29,484 nt of DNA, from contig PIYJ01000002.1 in the NCBI GenBank assembly GCA_003601725.1, positions 1 through 29,484 on the forward strand, read 5' to 3'. The notes beneath the pieces were generated by a model. It did no database searches. It saw nothing but the letters and a program-made list of their open reading frames with translations, and was not told the origin of the DNA. How positions within the stretch are numbered: the stretch's first letter is position 1; every line of letters begins with the position of its first letter. The translations under genes and the position numbers were made by a program. Origin of the DNA: Candidatus Bathyarchaeota archaeon (lineage in GTDB: Archaea > Thermoproteota > Bathyarchaeia > Bathyarchaeales > DTEX01). Positions 14,630 to 22,419 of the stretch are shown piece after piece.

Positions 14630-15870
14630 TCAAAAGAAAATTGGATATCATCGTGATCGGCGGGGGAGCTGCAGGCCTAGCCGCCGCAATAGCTGCGAAG
14701 GAGAGCGGGGTAAACTCTGTTCTAGTGCTTGAGCGGAACCCGGAGCTCGGCGGCATCCTTCCGCAGTGCATTCACACCGGATTTGGGCTGCATTACTTCA
14801 AGGAGAATCTAACCGGTCCAGAATATATCAGCAGATTCATCAGCAGAGTGCATGACTTAGAGATCGAGTATAAAGTTGAGACTATGGTCTTAGAGCTATC
14901 TCCGCGAAGAGAAGTCTGGGCTGTAAATCAGCATGACGGCTTACTAAATCTTAAAGCAGACGCAATAGTTCTAGCGATGGGGTGCCGTGAAAGAAGCAGA
15001 GGAGCACTATGCATTCCGGGGACGAGACCGGCCGGGATCTTCACTGCGGGGACAGCTCAACGCCTCATGGATATTGAAGGATTCCTCCCCGGCAGGAAGG
15101 TCTTAATCCTGGGGTCCGGAGACGTCGGCCTCATAATGGCTAGAAGATTCGCGATGGAGGGAGCTGAGGTCATGGGTGTCGTTGAGGTGGCGCCTTATCC
15201 GGGCGGGCTGGATAGGAATCTTCAATGCCTCAGAGACTTTGGCATTCCCCTATATTTGAGGCATGCAGCGACGTTCATCCATGGTTCAGATCGGGTTGAG
15301 GCGGTAACGATATCAAGGCTAGATGAGTCTGGAAAGCCGATTGCTGGAGAGGAAAAGACGATCGAATGCGATACGCTCATCCTATCTGTCGGTTTGATTC
15401 CGGAAAATGAGCTGTCCAAGGGAGCCGGCATACAGCTCGATCCGAACACGGGTGGACCAGTAGTCGACGAGAACATGGAGACCTCGATTGAAGGCGTCTT
15501 TGCCTGCGGAAATGTTGTTCACGTTCACGACCTGGTTGATCATGTAACCCAGAGTGGAGAAGTAGCTGGGAAGAACGCGGCGAAAAAGGTTTTAGGCGAA
15601 TTGCCACCGCTTGAAAGAAGAATTCATCTGAGACCTGAGGGGAATATTCGGTATGTTGTTCCCCAGATAATAAGCGGAGAGAGGCCTTTGACTCTTTTTT
15701 CCCGAGTGAAGAAGCCGGCTTCTAATGCGAAGATAATCGTCGGAGAGAAGATTTCGATTCATAAGCGTATCGTCAAACCTCCGGAGCTCGTGACTATTAA
15801 GCTTACCTCCGAATTGCTGAAGAAGCTGAATCCAGAGAAGAAAGAGTTAACCGTTACCATGGAGGAGTGA
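14626..15870 (+). CDS. GlpB-like FAD/NAD(P) pyridine nucleotide-disulfide-type oxidoreductase
   Basis: The 414-residue protein has two dinucleotide folds: FAD-binding GGGAAG at 12-17 and an NAD(P)-binding GSGDVG at 163-168. A VFACGNVVHVHDLVDHVTQSG segment typical of the FAD ADP-end closes the site. It is the middle gene of the glycerol module and is translationally coupled to the GlpA-like gene. Such proteins are annotated as FAD-dependent oxidoreductases of the glpA/hcnB type. They presumably take electrons from the GlpA flavin through the BFD [2Fe-2S] domain and hand them to NAD(P)+ or another carrier. LPQCIHTGFGLHYF near 45-58 is a conserved family stretch. The electron acceptor is not known from sequence. 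The length and the pair of nucleotide sites make this different from E. coli GlpB, which has only one. Confidence 0.82.
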   Translation: MIKRKLDIIVIGGGAAGLAAAIAAKESGVNSVLVLERNPELGGILPQCIHTGFGLHYFKENLTGPEYISRFISRVHDLEIEYKVETMVLELSPRREVWAVNQHDGLLNLKADAIVLAMGCRERSRGALCIPGTRPAGIFTAGTAQRLMDIEGFLPGRKVLILGSGDVGLIMARRFAMEGAEVMGVVEVAPYPGGLDRNLQCLRDFGIPLYLRHAATFIHGSDRVEAVTISRLDESGKPIAGEEKTIECDTLILSVGLIPENELSKGAGIQLDPNTGGPVVDENMETSIEGVFACGNVVHVHDLVDHVTQSGEVAGKNAAKKVLGELPPLERRIHLRPEGNIRYVVPQIISGERPLTLFSRVKKPASNAKIIVGEKISIHKRIVKPPELVTIKLTSELLKKLNPEKKELTVTMEE

Positions 15871-15879
15871 GGATTCTAA

Positions 15880-16251
15880 ATGGATAGAGAGACACGAGAA
15901 GTGATATGCATCTTATGTCCTGTTGGATGCAGAATCACAGTGGAGATTGAAGACGGCGAGATCTCTAAAATCGAGAACGCTGGATGTAAGCGTGGAAGAG
16001 ATTACGCCGAGCAGGAGATAAAATCCCCGGTTAGAGACTTCTTCACGACGGTTAGAGTTAAAGATGGAAAGATACCAGTGGTCTCAGTCCGTTCAACGGC
16101 TCCTATACCTAAGCGTATGCTTATGAGATGCGCATCGGAGCTCGCAAGGATCGTTGTCCCAGCGCCTGTGAGAATCGGCGATGTAATAGTCAAAAACATA
16201 ATGAACCTCGGCGTAGATATCGTCGCAACCAAAAGCGTTGAGAAGGCGTAA
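15880..16251 (+). CDS. DUF1667 CxxC-motif protein of the glycerol dehydrogenase module
   Basis: A small 123-residue protein with C10-x2-C13-x3-C17 near the N-terminus, C36 further on, and C84. This pattern could hold an iron-sulfur cluster or zinc. It matches the DUF1667 family (CxxC motif-containing protein, COG3862), which is nearly always encoded after the GlpA/GlpB-like flavoproteins and is taken to be their small electron-transfer subunit. GGAGGAG (15861-15867), lying inside the end of the upstream gene, precedes ATG 15880 by 12 bases. It converges with the glycerol kinase gene with 8 bases between stops. No hydrophobic anchor is present. The family link and position are firm; the cofactor is inferred. 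Confidence 0.85.
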   Translation: MDRETREVICILCPVGCRITVEIEDGEISKIENAGCKRGRDYAEQEIKSPVRDFFTTVRVKDGKIPVVSVRSTAPIPKRMLMRCASELARIVVPAPVRIGDVIVKNIMNLGVDIVATKSVEKA

Positions 16252-16259
16252 ACGTTTAG

Positions 16260-17783
16260 CTATTCTTCAGCCCATCTCATGCTCCGTTCAACGGCTCTCT
16301 TCCAGCCTGTATACATTCTTTGACGCTTCTCCTCTGACCATTCTGGACGGAATACTCTGTCAACCTTCCAGTTCCGCCTTATCTCATCGAGGCTCTCCCA
16401 GAATCCTATGGCTAACCCTGCTGAGTAGGCTGCGCCTAGAGCTGTGGTCTCAGTCACGATCGGCCGGATTACCTTCACGCCTAGAATATCGGATTGGAGC
16501 TGCATGAGATAGTTGTTCACGGATGCTCCTCCATCCGCCCTTAACTCGTCGATTCTAATCCCAGAGTCTTCCATCATGGCTTCTAGAACATCTCTTGTCT
16601 GGTAACATATTGCTTCTAAGGCAGCGTGGATTATATGCTCCTTTCTCGTGTATCTTGTGATCCCCACTATGCATCCCCTAGCGGACATGTCCCAGTACGG
16701 CGCGAATAAGCCGCTGAAGGCGGGGACGAAGTATGCTCCTCCAGATCCTTCCTTGGCGATTGCCCTTGCGATCTCCTCTGTTTCAGAAGCCGACTTTATG
16801 ATCTTTAAGTTATCTCTTAACCACTGAATAGCTGCTCCGGCGATTGCTATTGAGCCTTCCAAAGCGTAGCTGCATCTTTCTTTCTCGAAGCTATAGGCAC
16901 AGGTTGTGATCAGGCCATGCTTGGACATGACTGGCTCCTTGCCTGTATTCATCAGCATGAAGCATCCAGTCCCATAGGTATTCTTCACGTCTCCCTTCTC
17001 GAAACAGGTCTGCCCAATAAGCGCTGCTTGTTGATCCCCCACGTCTCCGCATACGGGTATCTCAGCTTCGAAGACTCCGTCTCTCGATGTGTTTCCATAC
17101 GTCTCTTTATCCGAGGATGGATGGATCTCAGGAAGCATCTGGAATGGAATATCCAATTCAGCTAAGATTTCCTCATCCCATCTGAGCTTATTCAGATCCA
17201 TAAGCATAGTTCTAGAGGCATTTGTATAGTCCGTGATGTGGCTTCCTCCTTTCGGGCCTCCAGTTAGGTTCCAAATGATCCATGTATCCATATTCCCAAA
17301 GATCGCTCTGTTCTTCTCAGCTGCTTCTCTTACATTCGGAAGGGTATCCAGAATCCATTTTATCTTAGGGCCGGAAAAATAAGTAGAAATATACAGGCCG
17401 GTCCTGCTTCTAATCAGAGGTTCCAAACCTTCCGTCTTAAGTTCTTCACAGATCTTCCTCGTTCGAGTGCACTGCCAGACAATCGCATTGCAGTAGGGCT
17501 TTCCCGTTTGAGGGTCCCACACGACCGTTGTTTCTCTCTGATTCGTAACGCCTATCGCAGCGATCTCGTCTGGTTTGATCCCTGAACTTTTCATTGTTTC
17601 CTTTATGACTCTTTGGGTATTCCGCCATATCTCCATTGGATCATGCTCAACCCATCCAGGCTGCGGATATATCTGTTTGTGTTCCGCATAACTGTAGGCA
17701 ACTATCGTTCCATCGCTATTGAAGACGGCGAATCGCGTTCCCGTCGTACCCTGATCTATCGTTGCAACAAACTTTCGCTCCAT
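16260..17783 (-). CDS. glpK: Glycerol kinase
   Basis: FGGY-family kinase converting glycerol and ATP to sn-glycerol-3-phosphate, the substrate of the neighbouring GlpA-like dehydrogenase. The 507-residue protein starts MERKFVATIDQGTTGTRFAVF, the phosphate-1 loop of GlpK. It has AIGVTNQRETTVVWD, IVWQCTRT, the second FGGY signature region around DVGDQQAALIGQTCF, and GGASVNNYLMQLQSDIL with TALGAAYSAGLA near the end, all specific to glycerol kinases. Length agrees with E. coli GlpK (502). Start: ATG at 17783 begins right at the conserved N-terminus with a weak GGTTGAG upstream; an in-frame ATG at 17837 would add 18 unconserved residues. In archaea, whose lipids use glycerol-1-phosphate, G3P made here is catabolic. 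Cytosolic. No glycerol facilitator gene is present in the window. Confidence 0.96.
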   Translation of the reverse strand: MERKFVATIDQGTTGTRFAVFNSDGTIVAYSYAEHKQIYPQPGWVEHDPMEIWRNTQRVIKETMKSSGIKPDEIAAIGVTNQRETTVVWDPQTGKPYCNAIVWQCTRTRKICEELKTEGLEPLIRSRTGLYISTYFSGPKIKWILDTLPNVREAAEKNRAIFGNMDTWIIWNLTGGPKGGSHITDYTNASRTMLMDLNKLRWDEEILAELDIPFQMLPEIHPSSDKETYGNTSRDGVFEAEIPVCGDVGDQQAALIGQTCFEKGDVKNTYGTGCFMLMNTGKEPVMSKHGLITTCAYSFEKERCSYALEGSIAIAGAAIQWLRDNLKIIKSASETEEIARAIAKEGSGGAYFVPAFSGLFAPYWDMSARGCIVGITRYTRKEHIIHAALEAICYQTRDVLEAMMEDSGIRIDELRADGGASVNNYLMQLQSDILGVKVIRPIVTETTALGAAYSAGLAIGFWESLDEIRRNWKVDRVFRPEWSEEKRQRMYTGWKRAVERSMRWAEE

Positions 17784-17917
17784 AATCTCAACCCGTTTAC
17801 TTTTCAAATGAGCTGTTACATGCTCAAGACTCGGCACGTCTTCGGGGACGGATCCGTGAAGGTCATTAAGATCTCTTCATTTAGACTGATAAAGAAAAAA
17901 TTGGAGGATTTAAGAAG

Positions 17918-19564
17918 CTAGCGAAGATCCATATCTGTTCTTCCAGCCGCACCCCAGAACCGCTCAATTATTCTTTCTAGCCCTTCAGGTTTCCTCTCGT
18001 TCAGCCAGAGCTCAGCGTAGATTCTTGAGAGCGAAATGTAATCGGAGACTCGTGCTTCGCCGTTGAGGACTTTTACGCCGAGATCTATAAGCCTCCGGAT
18101 GAAGTCTAAATCATTCGGCAGCCTGACGTCTTCAGTCTCCTTCAAAGTTTTCGACCATTGAGCCTTCAAAGATTCTCTTCTCTCATCATTCATCCGGTGG
18201 AACCAGAAGTTTCTGAAGACTACATGTTTCACGGCTTCTGAGATTTCAGGATTCCCAAATAGGATTCGAGCCTTCAGGACTTCTTTGCTTTCTCCAGTCA
18301 GAGCCATCCATTTTTCTTCCCATCGTCCATTGCCCTCAGCGATCTCCATGGAGGCTAAGAGCAGAGGCTCCAGAAGCGAGAAGAGGCATTCTTCTCCGTC
18401 GTCTCCCCAAGCTGTGATCAAGAAACCAGTTATATCCGTTTCTTTCGCGGCTCCTAGGAAGTTCTTAATGTTCTCTAATGCTGTTTTAAAGTTCGGGTAA
18501 TATCTCCCCCAATTGGATAATCCTGGGCATGCTACTTGTTGGAGATTTCGATCTTTGAATATCTTTATCTTTTCTTTGAAGTATTCCTTCGAGCTGGGGC
18601 TGTAATCCCAATTCGCTATGAGTGCTTCTTTCCAGATTGGGCTTTCGATGACCTCCGCCCATTTCGACGCGTCCTTAGTGATCCCTCTAAGATACATGCC
18701 TGAGATCATGTCGCCCCAAAGCATCGGCTTCTTTCCAGCTTCCTTCACGATCTCAATCATTCTCCGATGATGCGATTCGTAGAGCCTTGGACCTTCGAAT
18801 GTCCAAGTCTTACTGAGGCTTCTTCCCCTTCCCAGAGCCCACGTTTCATCTCCGCCTATGTGGATATGCTTTGATGGGCAGAACTCAACGGCGTCTCGAA
18901 GCAATTCATAGGCGAATTCCCTAGCTTCTTCATTGCTTAGATCCAAGCATCCTTCACTCGGCCTGTGCCACTCGCTGAATCTCCGATACTCCGGAAGCGA
19001 GAGTATATGCTCCATGTGGCCGGATAGCTCAAGAGACGGGAAGACCTCGATTCCCAAATGCTTTCCATAATCGATTACTTCTCTCAGCTCCTCCTCAGTC
19101 AATCTTCCGCGATGCTTCCCTATTAGGGGATGCCCTTTCCATGGGAATAGATCCTCGCAGTAGATTGAGAAATAATTATACTTAAGCAGGAATAGCCATC
19201 TTAGAATCTTCTTGAAGGTTTCAACGGTTGGAACTCCCCCTCTAGCTATGTCCAGACTGTAGCCCCTAAAGGTGAATGTGAATTTCTCTTCAACTTCTAC
19301 TTCTGGTAAACGCTCTGGATATTGCCTGAGCAATTGCAGGATTGTTGCATAATTTATGAGGCTGTCTCCCCAAATGAGGATCTCCTTCTCTTTGACTTTT
19401 AGGCCTGTGCCTTCCCCTCTCGTTGTAGTTATTTTCCATTCTCCCTTCGGAACGTTGAATTCGGATGCGAGGAATTCAGGGAAATTCTTGAATCCGTCAA
19501 AAGCGAAGGTTTTTCCAGAAAACTTCAGGCTTTTCGGTTCAGGAACAACAAGTATTTCTTTCAT
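17918..19564 (-). CDS. GH20-family beta-N-acetylhexosaminidase
   Basis: This exo-glycosidase removes terminal beta-linked GlcNAc or GalNAc. The 548-residue protein opens with MKEILVVPEPKSLKF and a GH20b-like domain. A TIM barrel begins at FRGYSLDIARGGVPT (about 100-114). It carries the family signature HIGGDET at 235-241, with the catalytic pair Asp239-Glu240 that polarises the substrate acetamido group and donates the proton. Trp and Tyr residues later in the barrel suit the sugar pocket. Start: ATG 19564 is preferred. A TTG at 19582 would add six residues, but the TATA box at 19586-19596 predicts a leaderless message beginning right at 19564. No signal peptide or membrane segment, so it acts in the cytosol on imported oligosaccharides or recycled N-glycans. 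It is divergent from the sialidase-like gene. Confidence 0.85.
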   Translation of the reverse strand: MKEILVVPEPKSLKFSGKTFAFDGFKNFPEFLASEFNVPKGEWKITTTRGEGTGLKVKEKEILIWGDSLINYATILQLLRQYPERLPEVEVEEKFTFTFRGYSLDIARGGVPTVETFKKILRWLFLLKYNYFSIYCEDLFPWKGHPLIGKHRGRLTEEELREVIDYGKHLGIEVFPSLELSGHMEHILSLPEYRRFSEWHRPSEGCLDLSNEEAREFAYELLRDAVEFCPSKHIHIGGDETWALGRGRSLSKTWTFEGPRLYESHHRRMIEIVKEAGKKPMLWGDMISGMYLRGITKDASKWAEVIESPIWKEALIANWDYSPSSKEYFKEKIKIFKDRNLQQVACPGLSNWGRYYPNFKTALENIKNFLGAAKETDITGFLITAWGDDGEECLFSLLEPLLLASMEIAEGNGRWEEKWMALTGESKEVLKARILFGNPEISEAVKHVVFRNFWFHRMNDERRESLKAQWSKTLKETEDVRLPNDLDFIRRLIDLGVKVLNGEARVSDYISLSRIYAELWLNERKPEGLERIIERFWGAAGRTDMDLR

Positions 19565-19585
19565 ATCTTGTAATAAGATCAACGC

Positions 19586-19596
19586 GTATTTTTAAG
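19586..19596 (-). promoter_or_regulatory. TATA box of the GH20 gene, predicting a leaderless transcript
   Basis: Minus-strand sequence CTTAAAAATAC is centred about 27 bases before ATG 19564, so transcription should start at or next to the codon. This supports the ATG over the upstream TTG. Confidence 0.5.
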
Positions 19597-19690
19597 AATT
19601 AAGGTGTTCCCCAACTCTGTTGGCGGCATCTAGAAAAAGACTTTTACTTTTTCAGTCATAATTTAATCATCGCCTTGAAGAGGAGTCTTT

Positions 19691-20833
19691 ATGGTTAATT
19701 ATGAAAAGCCCATCCGCCCTGATGAGATTGAGCATATCGTGGTTTATCGTAGAGACGATGAATACGCGGGGTGGCCCTTTAATGGAGGGTTCTGGCAATT
19801 CGGTAACGGTGAGCTTCTCGTCGGATTCAACCGTAACAAATGTCGATACCAGTCACCCGAAGATGTCAGGCACAGGAATATCCAATTAGGAAACGGCCAG
19901 CTAGTCACGATGAGATCGAAGGACGGCGGCTACACATGGCCACCTGAAGATCTCAACGTAATTATAGAAAGCAAAGCTATGCTCCGCGCGAAGATTTTAC
20001 ATCATCCACTTGAGAAGAGCCCCCTTCCGAAGCCTAAACCCGCCGACTTCTCAAATCCAAACGTCGCATTAGCCGTGGAGACTCCTCTTGGTAACGAACG
20101 GGGCCCTACGGCTTATTTCATTACTCGTGATCGAGGCTACACGTGGGAAGGCCCGCATCTCCTGTATGATCCGGTGTTCGAGACGATTCAAGCCAGGCCG
20201 TCCTATGTGCTACGTCCAGACGGAACACTATTATGGTTCGTTCAGGGAACACGTTGGGACGAGCTTCGGAGAGGAGACAAAGAGAAGGCGCCTGAAGGGA
20301 GACCCATGATCCTGGCCAGCGTGGATGGCGCTGTGACTTGGCGCTTCTTGGCTTACATAATATCGTCATATACTTACCCGCCGAAAATCTGCCCTCATCC
20401 AGCTATATTGCCTGACGGTAGAATCGTCGTTGCCCTCAGAAATCATTGGCCTGATTGGAGGCTTCATTGGACTGAGGTTTACGTCTCAGAAGACGGCGGC
20501 CTTACATGGAAGTTTCTTTCCAGAGTTAACCAGTGGGGCGCTCCGGCTTCTCTTTTAGTGCTGAAGGATGGGCGGCTTCTCTGCGTATATGGGTATCGAA
20601 TGCCTCCTTATGGGATTCGCGCTAAAATCAGTCAAGACGGCGGTGAAACATGGGGAAGAGAGATAATATTACGTGACGATGGGGGAAGCCCAGATTTAGG
20701 TTATCCCCGCTGTGCTCTTCTTCCGGATGGAAAAGTCATAGTGGTCTACTATTTCAACGAGGCTAAAGATGTTGTGAACTGTAATGGCGGCGTCCGCCAC
20801 ATAGCTGCAACGATATTTGAGGTTCCATACTGA
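19691..20833 (+). CDS. Sialidase-like BNR/Asp-box repeat protein
   Basis: The 380-residue protein has five Asp-box repeats (S/T-x-D-x-G-x-T-W): 76-83 SKDGGYTW, 145-152 TRDRGYTW, 210-217 SVDGAVTW, 266-273 SEDGGLTW and 314-321 SQDGGETW. These mark a six-bladed beta-propeller of the sialidase superfamily (exo-alpha-sialidase, GH33-like). Boxes two and three are degenerate. I cannot confirm the three-Arg carboxylate site or the Tyr/Glu pair, so it may act on another sugar or be non-catalytic. GAAGAGGAG (19677-19685) precedes ATG 19691 at good spacing. There is no signal peptide, so it is probably cytosolic like the divergent GH20 enzyme, with which it shares a short promoter region. Together they suggest stepwise removal of sugars from an acidic or acetylated glycan. 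That is inference from adjacency. Confidence 0.75.
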   Translation: MVNYEKPIRPDEIEHIVVYRRDDEYAGWPFNGGFWQFGNGELLVGFNRNKCRYQSPEDVRHRNIQLGNGQLVTMRSKDGGYTWPPEDLNVIIESKAMLRAKILHHPLEKSPLPKPKPADFSNPNVALAVETPLGNERGPTAYFITRDRGYTWEGPHLLYDPVFETIQARPSYVLRPDGTLLWFVQGTRWDELRRGDKEKAPEGRPMILASVDGAVTWRFLAYIISSYTYPPKICPHPAILPDGRIVVALRNHWPDWRLHWTEVYVSEDGGLTWKFLSRVNQWGAPASLLVLKDGRLLCVYGYRMPPYGIRAKISQDGGETWGREIILRDDGGSPDLGYPRCALLPDGKVIVVYYFNEAKDVVNCNGGVRHIAATIFEVPY

Positions 20834-21006
20834 ATGAAGCGGAATGGTTGGCCTTCTGATAGAAAGGGTGGGCCTTCATAGAATAGATCAGATCCCTAGA
20901 ATCGAAAATGAAATTAGGAAGAGAAGCAACTCTAACCCGGGTCTCTAAGCCGAAGAATTTTGAATGGACGGAGAGATGAAAGATAGGAGGATGAATCTTA
21001 ATCGTA

Positions 21007-22314
21007 ATGATATATGCTGACCTTCACATTCACAGCAAATACAGCCGAGCGACCAGCGCAAGGATGGATATAAATGAGATCGCCCGTTTCGCCCCTATTA
21101 AAGGGCTGAATCTCGTTGGAACAGGAGACTTCACACACCCAAGATGGTTTAAGGAGCTAAAAGAAAAACTAGTCTCAATGCCCGGCATGGGGCTTTACAG
21201 GCCGGTTGATAAGCCGGAATCGCCTTTACGTTTCATGGTTACCGGCGAGGTTTCCACAACCTTCACCTTCGAGGGGAAAACGAAGAGGATTCACCATCTC
21301 ATTCTGACCCCGAGCTTGGAAATAGCCGCGCAGATCGGCGACCGCTTGGCAAAGTATGGAGATCTATCTGTTGATGGACGCCCATTTCTCGAGATGACCG
21401 CGGCCGCTCTCGTCGAAGAAGTGATGGAAACCTCGAGGAGAAATGTCGTTATCCCCGCGCATGTGTGGACCCCTTGGTTCAGTCTCTTTGGCGCTTTCAG
21501 CGGCTTCGACCGTGTGGAAGATTGCTATCAAGATATGACGAGGTACATATTTGCCTTGGAGACGGGGCTATCTTCAGATCCCCCTATGAATTGGCGTCTC
21601 AGCGCCTTGGACAGATACACGCTTGTCTCGAACAGTGATTCCCATTCAAGTTGGCCTTGGCGTATCGGTAGAGAGGCCAACGTCTTCAACCTCGAAGATT
21701 TCAGCTATGACGCGATAATAGACGCGATTAGAAGCAAGGATCCGAACCGTTTTCTATTTACGATTGAGACCTATCCTGAATATGGAAAGTATCATTGGAC
21801 GGGGCACAGAGCATGCAATGTTTCATTTCCGCCGGAAGAAGCTAAGAATCTCGGGAACATCTGTCCTGTCTGCCGCAGGAAGTTAACCAAAGGCGTGGAG
21901 CAACGTGTGGATGAATTGGCTGATAGGCCGAGGGGTTTCAGACCTAAAGATGTTCCAGGTTACAAGCGTCTTCTACCCCTCAGCGAGATCATTCAGACGG
22001 TGTTAGGTGCAAAGTATCCCGGTGTCCAGAAAGTTTGGAAAGTCTATAACAATTTGATTTCGAGATTTGGTAATGAATATTTTGTTTTGCTAGAAGCTCG
22101 ATTCGATGAGATGGCTGAGATCGTCGATGCGGACATTGCGGAGGCGGTTATACGGATCAGAGAGGAGAGAGTAAACGTGATCCCCGGCTACGACGGCGTT
22201 TACGGCCAAATAAGATTCCTCCAAGAAGAAAGAGAAGTCGAGAAAGAACAGATTCCGAATCAGACATCAAAAGAAGCAGTCAGAAGGCAGAGAAGCCTAG
22301 CAGACTATATGTGA
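21007..22314 (+). CDS. Endonuclease Q (PHP-domain DNA repair nuclease)
   Basis: EndoQ cuts DNA 5' to deaminated bases (hypoxanthine, uracil, xanthine) and abasic sites. The 435-residue protein has PHP metal motifs DLHIHSKYS (5-13), VGTGDFTHP (37-45), VIPAHVW (148-154) and NSDSHSSWPWRIG (209-221). Then comes the EndoQ-specific cysteine region, with C270 in GHRACNVSFPPEE and C286/C289 in NICPVCRRKL, and the helical tail RVDELADRPRGF and PGYDGVYGQIRF. This is the TIGR00375 pattern of Thermococcales EndoQ. The last residues QRSLADYM fit a PCNA-interacting (PIP) box QxxLxxY. ATG 21007 is the only usable start. An AGGAGG at 20985-20990 is 16 bases away, further than ideal, and sits inside a short upstream reading frame. 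No functional link to the flanking sugar genes is apparent. Confidence 0.9.
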   Translation: MIYADLHIHSKYSRATSARMDINEIARFAPIKGLNLVGTGDFTHPRWFKELKEKLVSMPGMGLYRPVDKPESPLRFMVTGEVSTTFTFEGKTKRIHHLILTPSLEIAAQIGDRLAKYGDLSVDGRPFLEMTAAALVEEVMETSRRNVVIPAHVWTPWFSLFGAFSGFDRVEDCYQDMTRYIFALETGLSSDPPMNWRLSALDRYTLVSNSDSHSSWPWRIGREANVFNLEDFSYDAIIDAIRSKDPNRFLFTIETYPEYGKYHWTGHRACNVSFPPEEAKNLGNICPVCRRKLTKGVEQRVDELADRPRGFRPKDVPGYKRLLPLSEIIQTVLGAKYPGVQKVWKVYNNLISRFGNEYFVLLEARFDEMAEIVDADIAEAVIRIREERVNVIPGYDGVYGQIRFLQEEREVEKEQIPNQTSKEAVRRQRSLADYM

Positions 22315-22374
22315 GCCCTATGTCCTAGATTGGTTTTCTATATTCTAAGCGGCGATTCTCAGCCTTTAGGATCG

Positions 22375-22384
22375 TTTTATATAT
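22375..22384 (+). promoter_or_regulatory. TATA box for the enolase-superfamily dehydratase gene
   Basis: TTTTATATAT centred about 40 bases before ATG 22420 predicts a start near 22406 and a leader of about 14 bases. Confidence 0.5.
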
Positions 22385-22419
22385 CGAGGGCTTGAAAAAG
22401 ATTCTTCAGGACTGGTTAT

